A stretch of DNA of 64,000 bases from Pontibacter qinzhouensis (GTDB taxonomy: Bacteria; Bacteroidota; Bacteroidia; Cytophagales; Hymenobacteraceae). The stretch is from assembly GCF_008017455.1 (NCBI RefSeq), contig NZ_VRTY01000003.1, positions 40,489 to 104,488 of the forward strand. Direction: 5' to 3'. Position numbers and translations under genes: made by a program. A model generated the notes under the pieces. The model ran no database searches, was not told the origin of the DNA, and worked only from the letters and a program-made list of their open reading frames with translations. This document shows, one piece after another, positions 27,507-34,743 of the stretch (its first letter is position 1; each line of letters opens with the position of its first letter).

Positions 27507-28508
27507 ATGATTAACCTCTTTATCCATACCCTGGGCGGCTCGGCAGCCGTTGCCGCCCCTGTACAGGAGGATATCACGATGTACTCCGTCCTGCGCGTAA
27601 GCGATGTCACCTCACCCTCGCTCTACTGGCTACAGGCGCACAAATCCTACGACTGGCCGGAGATAACCACCACGAAGCCTTATTTCTTCCTGTGGAGTAC
27701 CGATCACCACACCGGGGTGCCGCGTAACGTGCTGGGGCAGGTGTGGTGGGGGGAGGCCGACGCGCCCGACCTTACGGGGTTCGTGGAGCGGGGCATGCTG
27801 TTCATCGGGGAGCAGATCGAAACACCGTGGCTGGCTCGGGGACTAAACGGTCTATTGCATTTGTACACTCATAGGGAAACACCAAGCTTTGGCACCAGCT
27901 TTCAGCAGACGAAGCTCTACACCACAACCGGAGGCATATTGCACCAAGCCACCTGGACGGATCGGGGGTACGTGCTGGGGCTGGTAACAGCTAATCAGGA
28001 CAACCACACCGGCTATTGCAGGGTTTGGGAGAAACACCCCGAAAACCCGGCTTATGCGGGGCCAGATAAGTACATCGCGCACCACCTGACCAAGAGTATT
28101 CTCCCAATCGCGCAGTACTATTCTATTTCGCCTGACGGCATTGCATGGGCACGTAGGGAGCAGAGCGATGCGTTGCTGAGCGTGGGGATGCCTTCGGGCT
28201 ATACTTTCAGCATGGAGCAGTGCGGCATTTTCAGGCGCAGTGGGCAAAACTATGCGGTTGGCATCCGGTCAGGCAGCACCAAGCACATTTGTATCATCAA
28301 ACTGGATGCGGATTTGCGGCCAATGGAGTTTGTTCGGGACTTGACAGACCATATGTCCTCTGACCTGCTAAGTATTCTCAATGTCTACTTTGAGGGAACG
28401 ACAGCGCATATCTACTTCAAGGGAACGACGGTGCCTGTTTCAGCAGGCCGGTTTGAGCCATACAATTACAAGAGGGTTAGTTTAACAAATATACAAGGGT
28501 CAGCATGA
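27507..28508 (+). CDS. Putative receptor-binding protein, unknown fold
   Basis: A 333-residue protein rich in Trp, Tyr and Gly with beta-rich, repeat-like segments (LYWLQAHKSYDW, GQVWWGEADAPD, LLHLYTHRETPSF), compatible with a propeller or sandwich. No family recognised. Shares the high G+C of the preceding gene end, so the two probably moved together. Its stop overlaps the next start by 4 bases. Surface role inferred from context. Confidence 0.5.
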   Translation: MINLFIHTLGGSAAVAAPVQEDITMYSVLRVSDVTSPSLYWLQAHKSYDWPEITTTKPYFFLWSTDHHTGVPRNVLGQVWWGEADAPDLTGFVERGMLFIGEQIETPWLARGLNGLLHLYTHRETPSFGTSFQQTKLYTTTGGILHQATWTDRGYVLGLVTANQDNHTGYCRVWEKHPENPAYAGPDKYIAHHLTKSILPIAQYYSISPDGIAWARREQSDALLSVGMPSGYTFSMEQCGIFRRSGQNYAVGIRSGSTKHICIIKLDADLRPMEFVRDLTDHMSSDLLSILNVYFEGTTAHIYFKGTTVPVSAGRFEPYNYKRVSLTNIQGSA

Positions 28509-29881
28509 GCGAACTAGCACAAAAAATATCAGCCCATTTTAAGGCGAAGCAGGAGATAGCAGAAATGGTGATAACAATGCTCTCTGAAAACCAGCAGTTG
28601 AAGGAAACGCTTGCCCAGCGCGACAAAAGCCTGAAAACAGCCACGGACGCACTTGCAAAGGCCAACAGTACCATAACAGCCCTGCAAGCAGAGATAGCAG
28701 AACTGAAGAAGCCTGTTGTTCCTGTAGTACCGCCTGTAGTGCCGAAGCCGCCTATTATCGGCAAAATTAACGTTGGTGCCATTATCGCAGAACGCGGTAT
28801 GGTTGTTAAGGACTCGATTGTCACTAACCCTTTTGGTTCAGCAGCAGAATTGAGAACTAACGAATTAGTGCGCTTCGAGAATTGCGATCTTGTTTTCACC
28901 GAACACGGGCTTAAAAACCACAATGGTAACATCTTTTCGAATTACGAGTTGCATAATTGCAGGGGAATTAGCTTGGGGCCGATGGATGGGAAAAGCTCTA
29001 ACGGGAGCAACAACACATCTGACCCAAATCGGTTTCTTTCAACAGACAATATCAAGAGGGCTATAATTACCAACTGCGAGACCGAAAGCATGTCTTTCAT
29101 GAAAACAGCGGGTAATTTCAGGGGCGATGCCAGCAAAGGCGATAAGCTGGTAATTCAGGATTGTTACGCCAAAAACATTCAGGGTAGGAACAAGTGGAGC
29201 GGCTTTGTTAAGGCTAATTTTCTGCAAATCGCGGATGTGTACAATGGGTTGCCTACTGATATAGGATTCATCAGGATTGAAAATAAGTATGGCAAAACGC
29301 ACGTAGAAGATAATATCAACATCTACAACGCGCGCGGCCTGGTTAACATGCCTATCTGGATACATGATGTGCTGGTTGAAGGTGCATTCTACGACATAAC
29401 CAGGGAGTTCAACAGCAGCAAGGCCAAATTAGACTACACAGGCGGCGGCATTATTACGGATGGTGACGGAGATTATAGCAAGGCACCTGCTTACATTCTG
29501 GTAGAAGATGTGCTATTGGTAGGCGTTGGCAACTATGGCTTAGGAATGGCAGCAGGGCACCATATCACAATGCGAAACAGCACGGTGTTAGTGGCAGGGG
29601 TAACAGATACAGGCAAGCGATATGAGGAAATAGGAAACAATGTCAGCGGCATTTGGGCTAACCCGCAACGTTCTACACAAGGAGTAATGGATAATAACCT
29701 GTTCGATAACATCACTATCGGCACATTATGGCATGGGAAAAACAACCTGAATGTTTCGGTTATGAAAGGGGCGGTTCAGAAGAATATCAAGCACCTTCCT
29801 ACGGTAACAAAAGCAGACGAGCAAAAGGCTATTCAAGCTTGGGAACAGAGATACAGTAACAGAAAAATCGGAAAACTATGA
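28505..29881 (+). CDS. Tail spike-like protein with coiled coil and parallel beta helix
   Basis: A 458-residue protein. Residues 1-75 are a coiled coil; about 75-90 are a proline-valine linker (VVPVVPPVVPKPP). The rest has a right-handed beta-helix rhythm with many Asn turns (VRFENCDLVF, RAIITNCETESM, LVIQDCYAKNI, ITMRNSTVLV), as in tail spikes and polysaccharide lyases. A depolymerase activity is possible but no catalytic set was identified. Confidence 0.6.
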   Translation: MSELAQKISAHFKAKQEIAEMVITMLSENQQLKETLAQRDKSLKTATDALAKANSTITALQAEIAELKKPVVPVVPPVVPKPPIIGKINVGAIIAERGMVVKDSIVTNPFGSAAELRTNELVRFENCDLVFTEHGLKNHNGNIFSNYELHNCRGISLGPMDGKSSNGSNNTSDPNRFLSTDNIKRAIITNCETESMSFMKTAGNFRGDASKGDKLVIQDCYAKNIQGRNKWSGFVKANFLQIADVYNGLPTDIGFIRIENKYGKTHVEDNINIYNARGLVNMPIWIHDVLVEGAFYDITREFNSSKAKLDYTGGGIITDGDGDYSKAPAYILVEDVLLVGVGNYGLGMAAGHHITMRNSTVLVAGVTDTGKRYEEIGNNVSGIWANPQRSTQGVMDNNLFDNITIGTLWHGKNNLNVSVMKGAVQKNIKHLPTVTKADEQKAIQAWEQRYSNRKIGKL

Positions 29882-30051
29882 GCTTCCTAAAATACATCAC
29901 ACAGCCCGCTAACCTGATCGTGCTAGGCGCGATAATAGCAGCGATTATAACAGGCTTCGCAGTGCCGGACGCAGATCCGTTTGCCTATGCTGCATTGGTA
30001 GTCCTGGCAATATTCCTTATTGGTAGCTATGTAAGCAGCAGGAACAAATGA
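29878..30051 (+). CDS. Small two-span membrane protein (57 aa)
   Basis: Starts in the ATGA overlap with the spike gene and ends in another ATGA overlap with the next gene. Two hydrophobic helices (LIVLGAIIAAIITGFAV and YAALVVLAIFLIGSYV) with a short loop containing DADP. It could be a small holin-like protein; not distinguishable from other phage membrane proteins. Confidence 0.5.
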   Translation: MSFLKYITQPANLIVLGAIIAAIITGFAVPDADPFAYAALVVLAIFLIGSYVSSRNK

Positions 30052-30458
30052 TATTCCTAATATGCTATACACTACTGCTGGCATTCCTGGAAATACAGCG
30101 CGATGGTTACGCTATCCTGAACCATACCTACAGCAGCAGACAGAATCTAACGCACAGGTACGCATGGTGTGCCAGAGCGTTAGCCGTGGTAGTGCCAACG
30201 TTCCTGCTGCTTGGGGTATCGCTTAGAGCAGGCATTACAGCGCTTGCATTAGGGGCTTTGTTCTGGGTAGTGTTCGATACAGGGTTGAACCTGAAGCGAA
30301 AGAAGCACCCCTTCTATGTGGGTTACAATGCCTCTACAGATAAACAGATACGGGACATAGCACAGATACTGGCAGTCAAACCTGAAACGCTGAACATGTA
30401 CCTGAAAGCAGGTATTTTAACCATAGCAATAACATGGTTCGCACTATCACTTTTTTAA
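30048..30458 (+). CDS. Phage membrane protein (136 aa)
   Basis: Three or four hydrophobic helices: residues about 1-15, 44-62, 64-80 and 117-134. A basic loop (LNLKRKKHPFYVGYN) lies between. Common in Bacteroidota siphophages beside lysis genes, as far as I recall. Role unknown. Confidence 0.5.
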   Translation: MIFLICYTLLLAFLEIQRDGYAILNHTYSSRQNLTHRYAWCARALAVVVPTFLLLGVSLRAGITALALGALFWVVFDTGLNLKRKKHPFYVGYNASTDKQIRDIAQILAVKPETLNMYLKAGILTIAITWFALSLF

Positions 30459-30487
30459 TAATTTATACCTAACTTAACGTTTCAATA

Positions 30488-30619
30488 ATGAGTAAAACAG
30501 AGAAGAATCCAAAGAAAGAAAAGCCGGTAAAGGTTAAGAAGCCTACCGACGATAAAGAGCAGCCGGTTACAGTGCAAAGCGACCCGCCAGCAGGGAAGGA
30601 CAGACCGTCAAAACCATGA
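30488..30619 (+). CDS. Small Lys/Pro-rich protein (43 aa)
   Basis: ATG at 30488, TGA at 30617-30619 overlapping the next start as ATGA. Nearly all residues are Lys, Pro, Glu, Asp or Thr, so it is probably unstructured. Supported by tight coupling to the next gene; function unknown. Confidence 0.45.
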   Translation: MSKTEKNPKKEKPVKVKKPTDDKEQPVTVQSDPPAGKDRPSKP

Positions 30620-31134
30620 TTAAAGACCAGCGAAATATTAAGATCAAAGTAGTAAGCTACACGTTATTATTGTTGGTACTGTACTACTTTCACGAGATAT
30701 TCCGCTATGTCAATTATGATGTGCTGAATATGGATATACACCTATTCAGCACATACTTACATATTACCAGCATATTCCCATTCCACAAGTACCCTGAAGG
30801 GGTTAAAATGGATATTCAGTTCTATTGCTGGAAGCTGTGCACTAAGTTGATAGTCTTGTTGTTAGTGCATGTGATACACGAGCTTGTTAAAACCCTGCAT
30901 GTGCTGGATATTCCGGTCCCAGGCTTCTTTAGAAACCTACTATACTACGTAAAAGGGATACGGTATTTCGCACTATACCAAATAGCCATTTTCTTTTTGT
31001 TCGATGGACAGATAGGGCATTTGTACAACTTGCTTTGGATTTCGGTTTGTTTTCTCTCTCCGATTTCTCGCTTATATACTTGGCAATATGAATATTTTGG
31101 AGACAATAAGGGAAAGCACGGGCAAGAGCGTTAA
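30616..31134 (+). CDS. Phage membrane protein (172 aa)
   Basis: Several hydrophobic helices (about residues 12-28, 72-88, 112-127, 134-150) and many aromatic residues. Overlaps the next gene by 47 bases. Located at the entry to the lysis cassette; unknown. Confidence 0.5.
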   Translation: MIKDQRNIKIKVVSYTLLLLVLYYFHEIFRYVNYDVLNMDIHLFSTYLHITSIFPFHKYPEGVKMDIQFYCWKLCTKLIVLLLVHVIHELVKTLHVLDIPVPGFFRNLLYYVKGIRYFALYQIAIFFLFDGQIGHLYNLLWISVCFLSPISRLYTWQYEYFGDNKGKHGQER

Positions 31135-31420
31135 TCTGCCACTGACTGTAGTTAATGTAATTGCCATACTGGTTCAGATAGTTGCCGTGTCCTATATCGG
31201 AGGGATTAAGAATGAATCACAATCACCAACGCCCGACCAAATTAAGGAGAAGCAGGAACTTAAAAACCAGCAGTCCAAGATATTCGACCTGCTACAAGAC
31301 ATCAAGACAGCACAGCAAACACAGGTAGAACGCAATCAGAATACAGACCGACGCTTACTGAATATTGAAGAAGAGTTGAAATATATCAGATACAACTATC
31401 AGCCTAAACCAGGTAAATAA
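31088..31420 (+). CDS. Membrane-anchored coiled-coil protein (110 aa)
   Basis: One hydrophobic helix (residues about 18-38) followed by a periplasm-length coiled coil (KEKQELKNQQSKIFDLLQDI and beyond). The layout resembles inner-membrane spanin or holin-associated proteins, but the lipoprotein-type spanin candidate downstream already covers that role. Sits 4 bases before the endolysin gene. Confidence 0.5.
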   Translation: MNILETIRESTGKSVNLPLTVVNVIAILVQIVAVSYIGGIKNESQSPTPDQIKEKQELKNQQSKIFDLLQDIKTAQQTQVERNQNTDRRLLNIEEELKYIRYNYQPKPGK

Positions 31421-31424
31421 GACA

Positions 31425-31865
31425 ATGGCAAGAGCCGTACTATACATCGTAATCCACACAACTGCCACAGTTCAGAACGCAAAGGTGGAAAGCATTCAAA
31501 GCTACTGGAGAAATACCCTTAAATGGAAGTCTCCAGGGTATGCGAAGATTATTGAGGCTAACGGAAACGTAGTTACCCTTGCCTCTGACGATCAGGTTAC
31601 AAATGGCGTTGCAGGCTATAATAACAACTCACTGCATGTTTCTTACATAGGCGGCATAGATGCAAAAGGGAACGCATTAGATAATCGGACAGAGGCCCAA
31701 AAGTACGCGCTCGCTGCTGTTGTGGCTGAATGGAAAAAGAAGTACCCTAATGCTATTGTCCAAGGGCACCGGGACTTCCCCGGAGTTGCAAAAGCGTGCC
31801 CATGTTTTAACGCCAAACCTTGGTGGAAAGCAATTGAGAACGCAATCAAAGCAAATCAGATATGA
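31425..31865 (+). CDS. Endolysin, N-acetylmuramoyl-L-alanine amidase (amidase_2, T7-lysozyme-like)
   Basis: A 146-residue amidase that cuts the amide bond between muramic acid and L-alanine in peptidoglycan. The zinc site is visible as H11 in YIVIHTTAT and the C-terminal GHRDFPGVAKACPCFN motif with its His and Cys ligands. T7 lysozyme relatives usually have D before the second C; here A replaces it. No signal peptide, so export needs the holin. The next gene overlaps by 4 bases. Confidence 0.85.
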   Translation: MARAVLYIVIHTTATVQNAKVESIQSYWRNTLKWKSPGYAKIIEANGNVVTLASDDQVTNGVAGYNNNSLHVSYIGGIDAKGNALDNRTEAQKYALAAVVAEWKKKYPNAIVQGHRDFPGVAKACPCFNAKPWWKAIENAIKANQI

Positions 31866-32155
31866 ACAAGTTTTTCACAGAATTATGGCTTCGATGGAAG
31901 GAGCCGCTTAATACCTGGTGGCGTAACGCAGCCGTAATCTTTGTTTCCATAGGTGGTATTTGCGCTATGATAACCGACTTCTTACCTACTATCCTGCATG
32001 ATGAGTTTGTGCCGGAAAGTTACAAGACCGCTCTACGTATGGTGTACTCAGCAGCCTTATTCGGGGCTACACTGGCAAAGCTCACCACTAGTAACTACCC
32101 TGCACTAAAGAGAAAGAAAAACGATGCACTAGAAGAAGAAGACCATGAAATTTAG
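31862..32155 (+). CDS. Putative holin
   Basis: A 97-residue protein with two membrane helices (about residues 24-44 and 60-77) separated by a short acidic loop, and a charged, Lys- and Glu-rich tail. Length, topology and position directly after the amidase fit a class II holin. Not a recognised family, so the call rests on context. Confidence 0.5.
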   Translation: MNKFFTELWLRWKEPLNTWWRNAAVIFVSIGGICAMITDFLPTILHDEFVPESYKTALRMVYSAALFGATLAKLTTSNYPALKRKKNDALEEEDHEI

Positions 32156-32408
32156 AAAGAAACCAGTAATTATCGAGGCCATCCAATATACAGGAGAATT
32201 GGCACCAGCTAAAAAGTTCATGGGTATACGTGATGCAGATTACGACACCCAAACCAGAGAACTCATTATTCCGACATTGGAAGACGGGAGCAAGAACCAA
32301 GTTAAGCATGTTGCCTCTGTTGGTGATTGGATAGTGAAAGGAACAACAGGCGAATTTTACCCTGTTAAGCCGGAGATCTTTGCAGAAATTTACGAGCCTG
32401 TAGAATGA
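32145..32408 (+). CDS. Small conserved phage protein (87 aa)
   Basis: Opens with MKFRKKPVIIEAIQYTGE and continues with VGDWIVKGTTGEFYPVKPEI, a sequence pattern widespread in phages and prophages though without a known function. Overlaps the holin gene by 11 bases. Confidence 0.6.
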   Translation: MKFRKKPVIIEAIQYTGELAPAKKFMGIRDADYDTQTRELIIPTLEDGSKNQVKHVASVGDWIVKGTTGEFYPVKPEIFAEIYEPVE

Positions 32409-32899
32409 AGCATAGGTACATCATATTATGTATATGGGCACTAACCTTTCTGGTATCACTAGCAGGGTGTGTGAGCGGCAAGAGGGCAGTAGAGGAACTT
32501 CGAAAGCCAAAGCACAAACTGCTAGCCCTGGAACTTTGTGCCGACCTGGGAGAGATCAAGGAAAGCATCGTAACCGAAACCGACACAGTAGTTAAGGTGG
32601 TAAGTATTCCAGGTGCCGTGCTGGATTGTCCCGAAACCGTTAACCCGACAACTGGCATACGATACACGCCACAAGTCAAGTGCCCCGATGTGGAAACCGA
32701 GATACGCTATATCAACACTACAAAGACCGTAACACAGGAGAATACCTATAGAGTTGACCTGCTGCAAGGTCAGTACCGGATACTGGAAACAGAGCGTGAC
32801 CAGGAACGCAGCGGAAAACGGAAGTGGAGAACTGCATTTTTTGGGTTAGCCAGTCTTGTGATAGGGGTTATTCTGCTGTTGAGGTTCAAGCCATTTTAG
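32405..32899 (+). CDS. Putative single-gene spanin (u-spanin) lipoprotein
   Basis: A 164-residue protein with a lipoprotein signal (hydrophobic 5-20, lipobox LAGC with C22), a soluble periplasmic part (residues 23-135, charged near the end) and a C-terminal membrane helix (about 145-160, LASLVIGVILLL). One anchor in each membrane is the definition of a unimolecular spanin, which fuses outer and inner membrane at the end of lysis. It is the last gene of the lysis cassette and is followed by a strong terminator. Confidence 0.6.
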   Translation: MKHRYIILCIWALTFLVSLAGCVSGKRAVEELRKPKHKLLALELCADLGEIKESIVTETDTVVKVVSIPGAVLDCPETVNPTTGIRYTPQVKCPDVETEIRYINTTKTVTQENTYRVDLLQGQYRILETERDQERSGKRKWRTAFFGLASLVIGVILLLRFKPF

Positions 32900-32927
32900 T
32901 TTTTATTTCCTTGGATTCATAGCTTGA

Positions 32928-32960
32928 AAAGCCTGCTCCTTATAGGGGTGGGCTTTTTTA
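32928..32960 (+). terminator. Terminator of the late operon
   Basis: A 12-bp stem, AAAGCCTGCTCC (32928-32939) with GGGGTGGGCTTT (32945-32956) including G-U pairs, TTATA loop and a T-run. Ends the plus-strand late transcript just before the convergent XRE gene. Confidence 0.85.
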
Positions 32961-33185
32961 TAGCTCTATTGTCTTAATTTCAAGGAAGTGACAGAAAAGG
33001 AATAACTTATCCAAGCTTGCCGCCCATTCCCCATTCTCAATACTTGTTACTGTTGGCTGCCTGATTCCTAACATATCTGCAAGCTCCCTTTGGCTTAGAC
33101 CTTTTTTTTCTCTTGCTTGTTTAAGCTGCTGGCCTACCTTGTAACGGTTAGCCAGCAGGATAGCATTATCTATGTTGCCTTTCAT
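32958..33185 (-). CDS. XRE-family HTH transcriptional regulator
   Basis: A 75-residue cI/Cro-like DNA-binding protein. The helix-turn-helix lies at about residues 16-73, with the recognition helix near PTVTSIENGEW (residues 43-54). It is short and lacks a dimerisation domain, more like Cro or an antitoxin/Aca-type regulator than a full repressor. Its start codon lies 10 bases inside the predicted promoter of the divergent small RNA (33175-33204), so it could repress that RNA, or the RNA region could contain its operator. Confidence 0.8.
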   Translation of the reverse strand: MKGNIDNAILLANRYKVGQQLKQAREKKGLSQRELADMLGIRQPTVTSIENGEWAASLDKLFLFCHFLEIKTIEL

Positions 33186-33204
33186 CTTTTCTTTTCTATA
33201 TTTG
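33175..33204 (+). promoter_or_regulatory. Predicted promoter of the small RNA
   Basis: TTG (33175-33177), exactly 19 bases, then TATATTTG (33197-33204), a perfect TAnnTTTG. This is the same spacing as the two tRNA-Thr promoters in the window. A start about 5-8 bases downstream falls at the first base of the first stem (33209). Confidence 0.6.
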
Positions 33205-33208
33205 CTTT

Positions 33209-33300
33209 ATCAGGGGAGGTTCCACTATAACAAGGATTGAAACATCTACTACTTCGTTTGTAGAGATTCTTTCTCCCCTGATTTTTTATTGTAGATGTTT
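33209..33300 (+). ncRNA. Predicted phage small RNA with CRISPR-repeat-like segment and two terminator-like stems
   Basis: Stem A pairs ATCAGGGGAG (33209-33218) with CTCCCCTGAT (33273-33282), followed by a run of T. Stem B pairs AAACATCTAC (33240-33249) with GTAGATGTTT (33291-33300), again followed by T. Both are perfect 10-bp stems, and their order (A left, B left, A right, B right) makes them a pseudoknot or mutually exclusive. Between them, 33219-33243 is a 25-base stretch starting GTTCCACTATAAC and ending GGATTGAAAC, very like a CRISPR direct repeat including its ATTGAAAC 5' handle. Its orientation matches the terminators and promoter. No second repeat follows, so it is solitary. A phage-borne RNA anti-CRISPR is a serious candidate; a plain regulatory RNA or a terminator cannot be excluded. 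Confidence 0.5.
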
Positions 33301-33594
33301 TTTTAGTTTTTGAAAGGCATTTTCACCAAACGGTTCGTTTTCAATAAGATATTGCAATTCGTTGATCGCGTCTTTTTCAGTGCTTGAGTACCCCCCGAAA
33401 TCAGCCGCTGAATTTTGCCCAAACTGTTCCTTGTTACCCTCCAATAACCGGCCATCTTCATGAACATATACATATCCCTTTTGGGGGTTATCCATATTTA
33501 TTTTCATGTCTACAATTTTCTCCAAATTTTGCTTGATGAATTTAGCGTAGGTTGAATCGCCTTTAATTTCTTCTGTTTTAGGGTATAGTTTCAT
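33286..33594 (-). CDS. Hypothetical phage protein (102 aa)
   Basis: Soluble protein with a charged helix at the start (MKLYPKTEEIKGDSTYAKFI) and a Gly/Tyr-rich middle (DFGGYSSTEKDAINELQYLI). No family recognised. Its 3' end overlaps the right arm of the small RNA's second stem. Small proteins next to prophage repressors are often anti-defence or exclusion factors, but nothing in the sequence shows this. Confidence 0.5.
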   Translation of the reverse strand: MKLYPKTEEIKGDSTYAKFIKQNLEKIVDMKINMDNPQKGYVYVHEDGRLLEGNKEQFGQNSAADFGGYSSTEKDAINELQYLIENEPFGENAFQKLKKHLQ

Positions 33595-33614
33595 AACGAT
33601 ATAAGTTTTGATTG

Positions 33615-33971
33615 TTAAATAGCTGTTGCAATATTATTAAGAAGTGAAGCATACTCTCTGCCTCTGGAAGTTCTGGTTTCGTGAACCTCGCAGAAAGTTC
33701 TGCCTGTGTTCAGATCAATATAACCAACTTTTGCGTAAGCTCTTGATTCGTAAGGAGCGTTGATGTATAATCTTTTTTTGTCGCCTTTCTCCCAAAGAGA
33801 TACTGTGTAAGAATCAGAGTTTATGATTTCTTTTGCAATGTCCACAATTGATTTTGGTTGCTTTGCCATAGCCCAAGCTGCTCTAAGAGCTTCAGAAAGA
33901 GATTTGCCAGCAGTCTTAACAAGTGACCAGGCTGCTTTGAAGATTTGTGATTTGTTGAATGGAGCTTTCAT
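33615..33971 (-). CDS. Hypothetical phage protein (118 aa)
   Basis: Start taken at MKAPFNKSQIFK (33971); a longer frame reaches 34001. The N-terminal 40 residues contain FKAAWSLVKTAGKSLSEALR, an amphipathic pattern seen in several phage and conjugative-element proteins, and the C-terminal half is beta-rich. Function unknown. Upstream lies a short palindrome (34051-34068) that may be an operator. Confidence 0.5.
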   Translation of the reverse strand: MKAPFNKSQIFKAAWSLVKTAGKSLSEALRAAWAMAKQPKSIVDIAKEIINSDSYTVSLWEKGDKKRLYINAPYESRAYAKVGYIDLNTGRTFCEVHETRTSRGREYASLLNNIATAI

Positions 33972-34050
33972 GTTTTTTCTGCGGAGTTTATCGAGCTGCA
34001 CCGCTCTGTTTTGCTGTTCTGATGTTATAAAGATACGGATAATTATTTAA

Positions 34051-34068
34051 GATACAATATAATGTATC
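34051..34068. promoter_or_regulatory. Possible operator palindrome
   Basis: GATACA (34051-34056), six A/T bases, TGTATC (34063-34068): a perfect inverted repeat of the size bound by XRE regulators, about 80 bases upstream of the first leftward gene. AAGATA also recurs around it. Weak evidence. Confidence 0.3.
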
Positions 34069-34142
34069 AAAATAATTAAGATAAATTGATAATTCAGTAT
34101 TTGCCGCAGAACTAACACATGGTCTCCTTCTGTTTCCCACCC

Positions 34143-34274
34143 ATGAGAAACTACTACAACCAGGAGCCTAACATCTTCTACAGGATACTTGCATGGGGTA
34201 TGGTGAGCAGCCTTGTCTTTCATGGGGGTAAGTATCTGATAAGTGTTATATTTGGGGTAGAGTGGGGAGAATGA
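34143..34274 (+). CDS. Small membrane protein (43 aa), possibly last phage gene
   Basis: ATG 34143 to TGA 34272-34274. One hydrophobic helix (ILAWGMVSSLVFHGG and KYLISVIFGV). It opens in the same direction as the phage late genes but beyond the leftward block. Cannot be assigned with certainty to phage or host. Confidence 0.35.
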   Translation: MRNYYNQEPNIFYRILAWGMVSSLVFHGGKYLISVIFGVEWGE

Positions 34275-34675
34275 TACAGGGAATCAGCTATTATTTTCCT
34301 AATGTTTACCTGAAAAGAAATTCAAAAAGGCTAAAACACGAATCAATACACTGAAAATCAACTACTTATGCAATGGAAGGCTATAAAATGCAACTCTTTT
34401 CATAACAAGCCACAAAGGTACGAAAATTAATTTTGAATGAGTGGAGGAGTTCTCAGCTGATTTTCGGAACTGAAAAATATCTGGAGGAACTGAACTACAC
34501 AGTTTAAGCTTCGCGAAAACATAATTTGTTTATTCATAAAGTTGCCTGATCTGAGTCTTACAGATTACAGTGCGATCAGGACTAAATACCAGTATTCATT
34601 TAGTACTTAACTTCGCATTATGCGTCAGGGGCAAGAACCTAGAGACAAAGACGAATAATACATTCAATATGGCAC
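34275..34675. other. Non-coding phage-host junction region
   Basis: No credible gene on either strand in 400 bases. It is AT-rich with many short A/T runs. The prophage right attachment site should lie here or near it, but the matching left copy is outside the window, so no core can be pointed out. No tRNA gene occurs nearby that could serve as integration target. Confidence 0.4.
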
Positions 34676-34732
34676 AATTATTCTAATATAATGCCCCTTC
34701 CAAAGGTTTTTGGCGGAAATTTAGTCAAGGGT
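34676..34732 (-). repeat. 57-bp dispersed element, copy A
   Basis: Minus orientation; ACCCTTGA start at 34732, AATT end at 34676. Begins 12 bases after the stop of the sulfatase gene, in the same orientation. Contains the core CTTTGGAAGG. Confidence 0.75.
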
Positions 34733-34743
34733 ACTTTTACTTT

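Larger units (their letters stand above)
1..34274. mobile_element. Prophage of a tailed siphovirus, late half (left end outside window)
   Basis: Genes for packaging, head, tail, host recognition and lysis follow each other in classic siphovirus order on the plus strand from 1.8 to 32.9 kb, mostly with ATGA or TAATG start-stop overlaps. A long tape measure gene and no sheath gene indicate a long non-contractile tail. A leftward XRE repressor block closes the right side. No integrase, replication genes or att core are seen, so the left end lies outside the window. The right boundary is placed by the last small tightly spaced gene before host genes begin and is uncertain by several hundred bases. 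The 57-bp host repeat never occurs in this interval, which supports a foreign origin. Confidence 0.9.

Noticed and set aside
22947..29881. A diversity-generating retroelement varying the tail fibres
   Set aside because: No reverse transcriptase is visible in the window, and the differences between the repeated 85-residue modules are spread over all base types, not confined to adenines.
33209..33300. A true CRISPR array
   Set aside because: Only one repeat-like segment; no second repeat or spacer of normal spacing follows, and no cas gene is in the window.
33175..33300. Type III toxin-antitoxin (ToxIN-like) RNA, because of the pseudoknot-like stems
   Set aside because: No tandem repeats of the pseudoknot unit and no ToxN-like nuclease gene on the same strand next to it; the neighbours are an XRE protein and an unknown protein on the opposite strand.
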